A stretch of DNA of 64,000 bases from Nocardioides sp. HDW12B. Its GTDB lineage: Bacteria > Actinomycetota > Actinomycetes > Propionibacteriales > Nocardioidaceae. Each line of letters starts with the position of its first letter. The stretch's first letter is position 1. The notes below the pieces were generated by a model, which ran no database searches, had not been told where the DNA came from, and saw nothing but the letters and a program-made list of their open reading frames with translations. The DNA is taken from contig NZ_CP049867.1 of the NCBI RefSeq assembly GCF_011299595.1, positions 558,001-622,000 on the forward strand. The letters are read 5' to 3'. The position numbers and the translations under genes were made by a program. Below, piece after piece: positions 13,095-20,945 of the stretch.

Positions 13095-13733
13095 GTGCCC
13101 CAGCAGCGACGAGGAGGACACGCCTCCCGCGGACCGCGGGACCGCGTGACCGACGCGCGCAGTGCCCGGCGCACCCCGGGCGGCCGCGTGCCCCGTCGCC
13201 CCGACCGTCCCGGGCGCTCCGCCGGCCGGGGGGAGGCGGCAGGGTCCGGTCCGGGCCACGGGGCCGCCACCCTGCGGAACCGTCCGCGCTTCACCGGTCG
13301 CGCCCTGGTGGTGCTGCTGGTGCTGGCGGCGCTGGTGGCCTCCTACGCCTCCAGCCTGGGCGCCTACCTCGACCAGCGTCGTCACGTGGCGTCGCTGCAC
13401 GAGCAGATCGAGAGCTCCGAGGCCGCGATCTCCGACCTGCGGCGCGAGAAGGAGCGGTGGCGGGACGACGCGTACGTCGTCGCGCAGGCCCGTGCCCGCT
13501 TCGCCTTCGGGTTCCCCGGTGAGATCGGCTACCAGGTGCTTGACGAGGACGGCCGGCCGCTCGGCCACGAGGACTCCCTGCCCGAGCCCGTCGAGACGGT
13601 GCCCGACGAGCCGGAGTGGTGGGAGACCACCCTCGAGTCCGTCGCGGTGGCCGGCGACCCGCCCCCGGCCCGGGACTCCGGCCCCGTCGAGGACATCACG
13701 ACGCCGCCCGACCTGAGGACCCCGACCGAGTGA
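13095..13733 (+). CDS. Septum formation initiator (DivIC/FtsB-like)
   Basis: The 212-aa protein has a long basic, Arg/Pro-rich cytoplasmic N-terminus (1-68), one transmembrane helix (about 69-92, ALVVLLVLAALVASYASSLG), an extracellular coiled coil (about 93-122, with IESSEAAISDLRREKERW) and a conserved post-coil segment DDAYVVAQARARFAFGFPGE. It ends in an acidic/Pro-rich tail. This is the architecture of DivIC/FtsB proteins, which link FtsL and FtsQ in the divisome. In actinobacteria the gene follows eno, as here. Its stop overlaps the DUF501 start (GTGA). Confidence 0.9.
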   Translation: MPQQRRGGHASRGPRDRVTDARSARRTPGGRVPRRPDRPGRSAGRGEAAGSGPGHGAATLRNRPRFTGRALVVLLVLAALVASYASSLGAYLDQRRHVASLHEQIESSEAAISDLRREKERWRDDAYVVAQARARFAFGFPGEIGYQVLDEDGRPLGHEDSLPEPVETVPDEPEWWETTLESVAVAGDPPPARDSGPVEDITTPPDLRTPTE

Positions 13734-14269
13734 GCGACGCCCCCGACACCTTCGGGCCCGAGGACGAGGCGTCGGTGACCGCCCAGCTCGGACGTACGCC
13801 GCGCGGCGTGGTCCGCGTCGGCCACCGGTGCCCGTGCGGCAACCCCGACGTGGTGACGACCGAGCCCCGGTTGCCGGACGGCACCCCGTTCCCGACGACG
13901 TTCTACCTGACCTGCCCGCGCGCAGCGTCGCGGATCGGGTCGCTGGAGGGCGGGGGAGTGATGGCGGAGATGACCGAGCGGCTCGCCCACGACGCCGACC
14001 TCGCGGCGGCGTACCGGGGTGCGCACGAGCGCTACCTCGCCGAGCGCGAGGCCATCGCCCACGTGCCCGAGATCGCCGGCGTCTCCGCCGGCGGCATGCC
14101 CGACCGGGTCAAGTGCCTGCACGTGCTGGCCGCCCAGTCGCTGGTCCAGGGCCCGGGCGTGAACCCGCTCGGCGACGAGGTGCTGGCCGAGCTCGGGGAG
14201 TTCTGGGCGACCGGCCCCTGCGTGGACCCGGGCGCCGAGCCCGGCACCGGCTCGGGCGCCGGGGCGTGA
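13730..14269 (+). CDS. DUF501 domain-containing protein
   Basis: The 179-aa protein belongs to the DUF501 family of unknown function, conserved in actinobacteria between the FtsB/DivIC gene and ppx. Visible family marks are RVGHRCPCGNPDVVTTEPRL, TTFYLTCPRA, the glycine-rich EGGGVMAEM region and CLHVLAAQSLVQGPGVNPLG. The conserved Cys residues near positions 40-42 and 65, with the late Cys-Leu-His, could bind a metal (inference). The GTG overlaps the upstream stop by four bases and its own stop overlaps the ppx GTG, so the three genes form one translationally coupled unit. Confidence 0.9.
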   Translation: MSDAPDTFGPEDEASVTAQLGRTPRGVVRVGHRCPCGNPDVVTTEPRLPDGTPFPTTFYLTCPRAASRIGSLEGGGVMAEMTERLAHDADLAAAYRGAHERYLAEREAIAHVPEIAGVSAGGMPDRVKCLHVLAAQSLVQGPGVNPLGDEVLAELGEFWATGPCVDPGAEPGTGSGAGA

Positions 14270-15234
14270 GCTCCCGCCGGGTCGCCGCGGTCGACTGCGG
14301 CACCAACACCGTCAAGCTGCTGGTCGCCGACCTCGACGCCGAGAGCGGCGAGGAGCGCGAGCTGGTCCGCGAGAGCCGGATGGTGCGCCTCGGCCAGGGG
14401 GTCGACGAGAGCGGACGGCTGGCCGACGAGGCGCTCGAGCGGCTCTTCGAGGCGGTCGACGCCTACGCCGCGACGGTCGCCGAGCACGACGTCGAGACGC
14501 TGCGGTTCTGCGCCACCTCCGCGGCCCGGGACGCCTCGAACGCCGACGTCTTCACCGCCGGGGTGCGCGAGCGCCTCGGCGTGGAGCCCGAGGTCATCGC
14601 CGGTGCCGAGGAGGCCCGGCTCTCCTACGACGGCGCCACCCGCGGCCTCCCGGACGTCGTCGCGCCGCTGCTCGTCGTCGACATCGGGGGAGGGTCCACC
14701 GAGCTCGTGCTGGGCGACGCCCACGGCTCGGTGCGCGCCGGGCACTCCCTCGACATCGGCTCGGTGCGGCTCACCGAGCGCTGCCTGCCCGGCGACCCGC
14801 CGGGTGCCGACGAGGTGGCTCGGGCCGTCGAGGTCATCGACGCCGCCCTCGACGAGCTCCCCGGCCACGGGGTCGACCTCGCCGACGCCCGGAGCCTGGT
14901 GGTGGTCAGCGGCACCGGCCTCACGGTGGCCGCGTCCGCGCTGGACCTGCCGGACCTCGACCGCACCGAGCTGCACCGGGCCACGGTCTCCGCCGAGGCC
15001 GCGCGCGCCGCAGTGGCCAGCCTCGTGGCGATGCCGGTGGCCGAGCGGCGGACGCTGGGCTACATGCAGCCCGGCCGTGCCGACGTCATCGGTGCCGGCG
15101 CCCTCATCCTCGACCGGGTCCTCGAGCGCACGCCGGTCACCGAGCTCCGGGTGTCCATCAGCGACATCCTCGACGGCATCGCCTGGTCGTGCCTCGAGCC
15201 CGGGCGCGAGCGGCGCGGCCCGTCGCGGCGATGA
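14266..15234 (+). CDS. ppx: Exopolyphosphatase (Ppx/GppA family)
   Basis: The 322-aa protein is a Ppx/GppA phosphatase of the actin-like ATPase superfamily, expected to remove terminal phosphate from polyphosphate, or to act on pppGpp. Motifs are VAAVDCGTNTVKLLVAD at the start, the catalytic Glu region (about 115-125), VDIGGGSTELVLG (about 143-155) and VVSGTGLTVAA. It is the short single-module form found twice in many actinobacteria, without the C-terminal HD-like domain. The GTG overlaps the DUF501 stop, and its own stop overlaps the ATG of the uracil-DNA glycosylase. A PPK2 gene lies about 5 kb away at 19947. Confidence 0.93.
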   Translation: MSSRRVAAVDCGTNTVKLLVADLDAESGEERELVRESRMVRLGQGVDESGRLADEALERLFEAVDAYAATVAEHDVETLRFCATSAARDASNADVFTAGVRERLGVEPEVIAGAEEARLSYDGATRGLPDVVAPLLVVDIGGGSTELVLGDAHGSVRAGHSLDIGSVRLTERCLPGDPPGADEVARAVEVIDAALDELPGHGVDLADARSLVVVSGTGLTVAASALDLPDLDRTELHRATVSAEAARAAVASLVAMPVAERRTLGYMQPGRADVIGAGALILDRVLERTPVTELRVSISDILDGIAWSCLEPGRERRGPSRR

Positions 15235-16088
15235 CCCCGACGACGCTGCCGCACCCGCTCACCGGCGCCGCCCACCCCTCGCCGGTGCCGCCGGGCACCG
15301 GCTGGCCCGACGACCCCGCCGACCCCGCGACGCCCACGGCCCACGGTCCCGAGGACGTGGTCTCGCTCGCCGAGGGGGCCACCCTCGCCGAGGTCGGGGC
15401 CCGCGTCAGCGTGTGCCGGGCGTGCCCGCGCCTGGTCACCTGGCGCGAGGACGTCGCGGTGGCCAAGCGGGCGGCGTACGCCGAGGAGCCCTACTGGGGC
15501 CGGCCGATCGCGGGCTGGGGCGACCCGGCGGCGCGGGTGCTCGTCGTCGGGCTCGCCCCGGCCGCCCACGGCGGCAACCGCACCGGGCGCATCTTCACCG
15601 GTGACCGCTCCGGCGACTGGCTCTTCGCGTCCCTGCACCGCGCCGGGCTCGCGCGCACCGCCACCAGCGTCCACGCCGGCGACGGCCAGGAGCTGCTGGG
15701 CACCCGGATGGTCGCGGCCGTGCGCTGCGCCCCGCCGGACAACAAGCCGAGCACGGCCGAGCGGGACACCTGCGCGCCGTGGCTGCACCGGGAGCTCACC
15801 CTGCTCGCGCCCACCGCGCGCGTGGTGCTGTGCCTGGGCTCCTTCGGCTGGGCCGCCGCCCTGCGCGCCCTCGCCGCGATCGGGTACGTCGTGCCGCGTC
15901 CGCGCCCGCGCTTCGGCCACGGGGCGGAGGTCGTCCTCGAGCCCGGCCCCGGACGGCCCGACCTGGCGCCGCTCGTGCTGCTCGGCAGCTACCACCCCAG
16001 CCAGCAGAACACCTTCACCGGGCGGCTGACCGCCGAGATGCTCGACGCCGTCACCCGCCGGGCGGCCGAGCTCGGCCGCGACGGGTAG
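15231..16088 (+). CDS. Uracil-DNA glycosylase, family 5 (UDGb-like, Fe-S)
   Basis: The 285-aa enzyme removes uracil and possibly other deaminated bases from DNA. Family 5 features are the iron-sulfur ligands in VCRACPRLVTWRE, the active-site motif GLAPAAHGGNRTGRIFTGD, VRCAPPDNKPS with a further Cys, CLGSFGW, and the C-terminal LGSYHPSQQNTFTGRLT motif. The first 50 residues are a Pro-rich extension. ATG at 15231 overlaps the ppx stop (ATGA), supporting this start over the upstream in-frame ATG. High-GC genomes are prone to cytosine deamination, and this family is common in actinobacteria. Confidence 0.92.
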   Translation: MTPTTLPHPLTGAAHPSPVPPGTGWPDDPADPATPTAHGPEDVVSLAEGATLAEVGARVSVCRACPRLVTWREDVAVAKRAAYAEEPYWGRPIAGWGDPAARVLVVGLAPAAHGGNRTGRIFTGDRSGDWLFASLHRAGLARTATSVHAGDGQELLGTRMVAAVRCAPPDNKPSTAERDTCAPWLHRELTLLAPTARVVLCLGSFGWAAALRALAAIGYVVPRPRPRFGHGAEVVLEPGPGRPDLAPLVLLGSYHPSQQNTFTGRLTAEMLDAVTRRAAELGRDG

Positions 16089-16125
16089 CCGAGCCCGCCC
16101 CGGGCGACCTGGCAGACTCCCGCCC

Positions 16126-16644
16126 GTGACCCTCCACGCCATCACCGTCATCGGCCACGACCGGCCCGGGATCATCGCCGAGACCACCGCCGCGCTCGGC
16201 GACCTGGGACTGAACCTCGAGGACTCCACGATGACCCTGCTGCGCGGCCACTTCGCGATGATGCTGGTCTGCCGCGGCGAGGCCGACCAGGCCGCCGTCG
16301 AGGCCGGGCTGGCGGGCCTCACGGCCGACGGCACCCTCGACGTCTCGGTGCGCGCGGTGCCCGACGAGGCCCCCGCCGGACCGGTCCGGGCGTCCTACGT
16401 GCTCACCGTCCACGGGGCCGACCGGATCGGGATCGTCAGCTCGGTGGTCGGGCGGGTGGCCGAGGTGGGCGGCAACGTCACCGACCTCACGACCCGGCTG
16501 GCCGGTGGGCTCTACCTGCTGGTGGCCGAGGTCGACCTGCCCGACGGGGTCGACGCCGACGCCCTCACGGAGGCCCTGCGCAGCACCGCCGGCGACCTCG
16601 GCGTCGAGGCGACCCTGCGGGAGCTGGAGAGCGACGACCTGTGA
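16126..16644 (+). CDS. ACT-domain regulator, GcvR-like
   Basis: The 172-aa protein is two ACT domains in tandem: residues about 1-80 (TVIGHDRPGIIAETTAALGD) and about 88-165 (TVHGADRIGIVSSVVGRVAE). This is the layout of the glycine-cleavage regulator GcvR family, which binds amino acids and acts through partner proteins rather than DNA. No HTH is present. The stop overlaps the def start, so it is co-translated with peptide deformylase. A specific ligand cannot be told from the sequence. Confidence 0.85.
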   Translation: MTLHAITVIGHDRPGIIAETTAALGDLGLNLEDSTMTLLRGHFAMMLVCRGEADQAAVEAGLAGLTADGTLDVSVRAVPDEAPAGPVRASYVLTVHGADRIGIVSSVVGRVAEVGGNVTDLTTRLAGGLYLLVAEVDLPDGVDADALTEALRSTAGDLGVEATLRELESDDL

Positions 16645-17237
16645 CCGACGCCGTTCCCGACCCCGCCCAGCGGCCCGTCGGGCTGCTCGACGACGTCGTG
16701 GCGCGCTGGCACGAGACCGACCTGGGGGTCGAGGGCCGCGTGCTCGACGTCGTCACCGCCCCGGCGGCCGTGCTGTCGGGCACCGGGGCCGAGGTCGACC
16801 CCACGGCCCCCGAGACCGTGCGGCTCGCGGCCGACCTGGTCGCCACCATGCGGGTCTCGCCCGGCTGCGTCGGCCTGGCCGCCCCGCAGGTGGGAGTCGG
16901 GGCCCGGGTGTTCTGCGTCGACGTCAGCGACCACCCGAAGACGCGCACCCACCACGGCACCTTCGTGCTCTGCAACGCCGAGGTCGTCGGGTCCTCCCGC
17001 AACGAGAAGGCGCGCGAGGGCTGCATGTCCGTGCCGGACCTCACCGGCGACGTCAAGAGGGCCTCCCGGGTCGTGGTGCGCGGGCGCCTGCCCGGGACGG
17101 GGGAGGAGGTCGAGGTGGCCGCGGAGGCCTTCGAGGCCCGGGCCCTGCAGCACGAGATCGACCACTGCGCCGGGCTGCTCTTCCTCGACCGGGTGGCCGG
17201 CGCGCACGCGGTGCACCCCCGCAAGACGTACCTTTAG
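16641..17237 (+). CDS. def: Peptide deformylase
   Basis: The 198-aa metalloenzyme removes the N-formyl group from nascent proteins. All three signature motifs are present: GCVGLAAPQVGVG (motif I, about 74-86), EGCMSVPDL (motif II, with the metal-ligand Cys, about 126) and QHEIDHCAGLLF (motif III, HExxH, about 170-174). The first 40 residues are an N-terminal extension compared with E. coli Def. GTG at 16641 overlaps the upstream ACT gene. The gene ends 27 bp before the tRNA. Confidence 0.95.
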   Translation: MTDAVPDPAQRPVGLLDDVVARWHETDLGVEGRVLDVVTAPAAVLSGTGAEVDPTAPETVRLAADLVATMRVSPGCVGLAAPQVGVGARVFCVDVSDHPKTRTHHGTFVLCNAEVVGSSRNEKAREGCMSVPDLTGDVKRASRVVVRGRLPGTGEEVEVAAEAFEARALQHEIDHCAGLLFLDRVAGAHAVHPRKTYL

Positions 17238-17264
17238 CCCCAGCACGTGGCCCGGCTGGTCGCG

Positions 17265-17340
17265 GCCCCCGTAGCCCAACGGCAGAGGCAGAGGTCTTAA
17301 AAACCTCGCAGTGTGGGTTCGACCCCCACCGGGGGCACCA
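17265..17340 (+). tRNA. tRNA with anticodon UAA, class I (short variable loop), CCA encoded
   Basis: All arms pair cleanly. The acceptor stem is GCCCCCG/CGGGGGC (17265-17271 and 17330-17336), the D stem GCC/GGC with GG in the loop, and the anticodon stem GAGGT/ACCTC. The anticodon loop is CTTAAAA (17296-17302), giving anticodon TAA at 17298-17300. The variable loop is only GCAGT (17308-17312), the T arm is GTGGG-TTCGACC-CCCAC, the discriminator is A, and CCA is at 17338-17340. UAA reads UUA, but bacterial tRNA-Leu normally has a long class II variable arm, which this gene lacks. It is either an unusual leucine tRNA or one charged with another amino acid. A pseudogene is unlikely given the perfect stems. 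Confidence 0.9.
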
Positions 17341-17384
17341 CCCGGCGGGTCCGGCGACGGATCCGGCCTGGGAGGATGCCCGGC

Positions 17385-19154
17385 ATGCCTGACCTGATGA
17401 CGCGCTGGGGGCGCGAGCTCGACGTCGACCACGTGCTCGCCGAGCACCCCCGGCCGCAGCTGGTCCGCGACAGCCACCTCAACCTCAACGGTCGGTGGGA
17501 GCACGCGTTCACCGCCGAGGACGCACCGGCCCCGTCGACGTACGACGGACCGATCGTGGTGCCGTTCTCGCCGGAGGCGCCGCTGTCCGGCGTCGGTCGT
17601 CAGCTGCAGCCCGACGAGCGGCTCTGGTACCGCCGCACCGTCACGCTGCCCGACGGCTTCGTGCGCGACCGGGTGCTGCTGCACTTCGGCGCCGTCGACC
17701 AGACCTGCACGGTGTGGCTCAACGACGTCGAGGTCGGGGGCAACGAGGGCGGCTACTGGGCCTTCACCCTCGACGTCACCGAGGCGCTGCGGCCCGGCGA
17801 GAACACGCTCGTCGTCGCGGTGCGCGACCTGTCCGACGGCCACCAGCACGCCTCGGGCAAGCAGCGGCTGCAGCGCGGCAACATCTGGTACACCGCGCAG
17901 TCGGGGATCTGGCAGACGGTCTGGATGGAGTCGGTGCCGGCGACCTGGGTGGACCGGCTCACCCTCACCCCGCACCTGGCGGACGGCGAGCTCGAGATCA
18001 CCGTCCACGCCGCCGGCACCACGGCCGCCGACGGCGGGCCGGCCACGGCCCGGGTGGAGGTGGCCGGACGCGAGGTCGAGGTCGCGGTGGGGGAGCCGAC
18101 CCGCATCGGGATCGACGACGTGCGCCCGTGGTCGCCCGAGGACCCCCACCTGTACGACGTCGCGGTCACCCTCGGCGCCGACCACGTGACGTCGTACGCC
18201 GGGATGCGCAGCGTCGGGATCACGACCGACGCCGACGGCACGCCGCGGATCACCCTCAACGGCGAGCCCTACCTCCACCTCGGCGTGCTCGACCAGGGCT
18301 ACTGGCCCGACGGGCTCATGACCGCGCCGTCGGACGCGGCGCTCGTGCACGACGTCGAGACGATGAAGCGGCTGGGCTTCACCATGCTGCGCAAGCACAT
18401 CAAGGTCGAGTCGATGCGGTTCTACCACCACTGCGACCGCCTGGGGATGCTCGTGTGGCAGGACGCGGTCAACGGCGGGGCGCCGTACCGTCGGCGCGCG
18501 GTCGCCAACGCCAAGCCGCGCCACTTCGACGACACGGTGCGCCGGCGCCCGCTCGGGCGCGAGGACGCGGCCGGGCGCGCGCTGTTCGAGCGCGAGCTGG
18601 CCCGCACGATCGACCAGCTGCACGACGTCGTGTCGATCGTGGTCTGGGTGCCGTTCAACGAGGGGTGGGGGCAGTTCGACGCCGCCCGCATCGCCGAGGA
18701 GACCGCCACGCGTGACCCCAGCCGGCTCGTGGACCATGCCAGCGGCTGGCACGACCAGGGTGCCGGCGACCTCTGGAGCCTGCACGTCTACCAGCAGGAG
18801 GTCGCGGTGCCGTCGCGGCCGTCGGCGGAGCGGCGGGCCTTCGTGCTCTCGGAGTACGGCGGGGTGTCGCTGCTGGTGCCGGGCCACGCCTTCGACGAGA
18901 CCCGGACCTTCGGGCACGGCACCAGCCGGACCGAGGAGGCCTGGTTGGAGTCGTTCACCCGCCTGCACGACGACCAGATCGCGACCGCGGTGCGCCAGGG
19001 GCTCGCCGCGACCGTCTACACCCAGCTGTCCGACGTCGAGGACGAGGTCAACGGCCTGCTGACCTACGACCGCGAGACCTCCAAGGCTCCCGAGGCGGCG
19101 GTCCGGGCGGCGGTGGACGCGGTCCGCGCGGCGTACGACGACGCGCGCGGCTGA
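17385..19154 (+). CDS. Glycoside hydrolase family 2 protein (beta-galactosidase/glucuronidase-like)
   Basis: The 589-aa protein has the three-part GH2 layout: jelly-roll sugar-binding domain (about 20-185, with LNGRWEHAF and ALRPGENTLVVAVRD), an immunoglobulin-like domain (about 190-280) and a TIM barrel (about 285-589). The catalytic acid/base is Glu426 in VPFNEGWGQFD and the nucleophile is probably Glu490 in VLSEYGG. There is no signal peptide, so it is likely cytoplasmic. ATG at 17385 is nine bases after GGAGG; two other in-frame ATGs (17376, 17397) are possible. The substrate is unknown. It stands alone, with no sugar transporter beside it. Confidence 0.9.
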   Translation: MPDLMTRWGRELDVDHVLAEHPRPQLVRDSHLNLNGRWEHAFTAEDAPAPSTYDGPIVVPFSPEAPLSGVGRQLQPDERLWYRRTVTLPDGFVRDRVLLHFGAVDQTCTVWLNDVEVGGNEGGYWAFTLDVTEALRPGENTLVVAVRDLSDGHQHASGKQRLQRGNIWYTAQSGIWQTVWMESVPATWVDRLTLTPHLADGELEITVHAAGTTAADGGPATARVEVAGREVEVAVGEPTRIGIDDVRPWSPEDPHLYDVAVTLGADHVTSYAGMRSVGITTDADGTPRITLNGEPYLHLGVLDQGYWPDGLMTAPSDAALVHDVETMKRLGFTMLRKHIKVESMRFYHHCDRLGMLVWQDAVNGGAPYRRRAVANAKPRHFDDTVRRRPLGREDAAGRALFERELARTIDQLHDVVSIVVWVPFNEGWGQFDAARIAEETATRDPSRLVDHASGWHDQGAGDLWSLHVYQQEVAVPSRPSAERRAFVLSEYGGVSLLVPGHAFDETRTFGHGTSRTEEAWLESFTRLHDDQIATAVRQGLAATVYTQLSDVEDEVNGLLTYDRETSKAPEAAVRAAVDAVRAAYDDARG

Positions 19155-19258
19155 GCGCCCCAGGCGCGCGTCCCGGCGAGCACACCCTTGTGGAGGTTTC
19201 CCCGGAACATCACCGTTTCCGGTTCCGCCCGTGGACGGTTCGTGACAACGTGCGGCGG

Positions 19259-19963
19259 ATGAACGCTCTCTCGGACCGCGCCCTCGTCTTCGCCCTCGCC
19301 GACGCCACCGAGCTGGTGGACCCCGAGCTGTGCAGTGAGCTGCGCCAGGCCGGGGCGACGACGTTGCAGGTCAACGTGTGCGACGTCGCGGTGCGGGCCG
19401 GGTTTCGGCTGGCGACCCTGGAGCCGCCCGTCGACGCCGTGGTGACGATGACGGGGGAGGTCGACGTCGAGCGCGCCCGCGAGGTGCTGGCGGCGCGCTC
19501 CCGCGTCCACGGGGCGTGGTGGACCGAGGTGGAGGTGCCCCTCGAGCCCGCCGAGACCCCGCAGGGCCAGCGGTTGGAGGCCCTGGCCCAGGTGGCCCTG
19601 CTGCGCCGTCCGGGGGCGATGGACGAGGAGCAGTGGCTGCACGTGTGGAAGGCCGAGCACACCCCCGTGGCGCTCGAGACCCAGGCGTCCACCGGCTACG
19701 TCCAGCACCGCGTCCTCGAGCCGGCGCTGCCGGGCAGCCCCGAGATCGCTGCGGTCGTGGAGGAGCACTTCCCCGTGGAGGCGGTCTCCGACCCGCACGC
19801 CTTCTACGGCAGCGGCGGCGACCAGGACGAGCTGGACCGCCGGATGACCACGATGGTCGCCTCCGTGCAGCGCTTCGGTGCCGACAAGGACCTCGACGTG
19901 GTGCCGACCAGCCGCTACCGCTGGGTGTTCCCCTCGCCCGACGAGCTCACATCGAGGCCTTGA
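19259..19963 (+). CDS. EthD-like / dimeric alpha-beta barrel protein
   Basis: The 234-aa protein seems to contain two ferredoxin-like repeats: residues about 1-110 (ATTLQVNVCDVAV, VDAVVTMTGEVDVERA) and about 110-234 (VALLRRPGAMDEEQWLHVWK, then HTPVALETQASTGYVQHRVL). The second half resembles the EthD family of dimeric alpha-beta barrels. Function is unknown; EthD members accompany small-molecule degradation, but no such pathway is nearby. ATG at 19259 is preferred over an upstream GTG at 19190, which would add a positively charged, unconserved stretch. Its 3' end overlaps the convergent ppk2 gene by 17 bp. Confidence 0.7.
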   Translation: MNALSDRALVFALADATELVDPELCSELRQAGATTLQVNVCDVAVRAGFRLATLEPPVDAVVTMTGEVDVERAREVLAARSRVHGAWWTEVEVPLEPAETPQGQRLEALAQVALLRRPGAMDEEQWLHVWKAEHTPVALETQASTGYVQHRVLEPALPGSPEIAAVVEEHFPVEAVSDPHAFYGSGGDQDELDRRMTTMVASVQRFGADKDLDVVPTSRYRWVFPSPDELTSRP

Positions 19964-20795
19964 GCCGCTTCTTCTCGGCCTCGACGTCGAAGTCGGGGGC
20001 CGGCCACTCCAGGTCGAGCCCGCGCAGCGTCTCCAGCAGCACCTGCGCCACGGCGAGCTTGCGGTACCACTTCCGGTGCGCCGGTACGACGAGCCAGGGC
20101 GCGACCGAGGTGTTGGTGCGCTCCAGGGCGATCTCGTAGGCCTCCTGGTAGGCGTCCCAGTGCTCGCGCTCGTCGATGTCTGCGGGGTTGTACTTCCAGT
20201 ACTTCGTGGGGTCCTCGAGGCGGGCCATCAGGCGCTCGGCCTGCCGCTCCTTCGTGGCGTGCAGCATCACCTTGACGATCGTGACGCCGGACTCGACGAG
20301 CCCGGCCTCGAAGTCGTTGATGGCGCCGTAGCGGCGCTCGATCTCCTCCGGCTTGGCGAAGCCGTGCACCCGCGCGATCAGCACGTCCTCGTAGTGGGAG
20401 CGGTCGAAGACCCCGATCTTGCCCGGGCCCGGCAGCCGCTTCTCGATGCGCCACAGGAAGTCGTGGCGCTTCTCGGCCTTCGTCGGCGCCTTGAACGAGG
20501 CGATGTCCAGGCCCTGGGGCTCCATCAGCCCGGCGGCGTCGCGCACGATCCCGCCCTTGCCGGTGGTGTCCATGCCCTGCAGCACCAGCAGCACGCGCCG
20601 CTGGTCGCCCTCGATGCCGCGGGCGTAGAGCCGCTCCTGGAGGTCGGCCAGCTCGACACCGACCTCGAACAACGCCTCCTTGGCCGCCGCCTTGTCGTCG
20701 GAGGACGTGCCCGGCCACTCGGGGGTCGCCTTGGTGTCGATCGTGCTGAGGTCGACGGGACCGGGGTGGAGGCGCAGAGCCTCGGTGAATGCCAT
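19947..20795 (-). CDS. ppk2: Polyphosphate kinase 2 family protein
   Basis: The 282-aa enzyme belongs to PPK2, which uses polyphosphate to phosphorylate nucleotides. The Walker A is GMDTTGKGG (Gly74-Gly82), Walker B is GVFDRSHYEDVL (about 137-148), and the lid module has MLHATKERQAERL and DPTKYWKYNPADID. Length matches single-domain PPK2. Whether it prefers AMP, ADP or both cannot be judged from these motifs alone. The nearby ppx gene provides the opposing polyphosphate-degrading activity, though they are not in one operon. The start is ATG at 20795; the gene diverges from the BI-1 gene. Confidence 0.93.
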   Translation of the reverse strand: MAFTEALRLHPGPVDLSTIDTKATPEWPGTSSDDKAAAKEALFEVGVELADLQERLYARGIEGDQRRVLLVLQGMDTTGKGGIVRDAAGLMEPQGLDIASFKAPTKAEKRHDFLWRIEKRLPGPGKIGVFDRSHYEDVLIARVHGFAKPEEIERRYGAINDFEAGLVESGVTIVKVMLHATKERQAERLMARLEDPTKYWKYNPADIDEREHWDAYQEAYEIALERTNTSVAPWLVVPAHRKWYRKLAVAQVLLETLRGLDLEWPAPDFDVEAEKKRLKASM

Positions 20796-20945
20796 CGCCT
20801 CACCTTGTCACAGGCCGTCACGGGCCGGCGGCGCGTTGCGCGCGCTTTCAGCCTGGCTTCAGGTCCGGCCCCTACAGTGAAGAGGCAACCCGGGTGTCCT
20901 CATCGTCGCCCGGGTCCCGCCGCAGCCATCCGTCGAGGAGTGATG

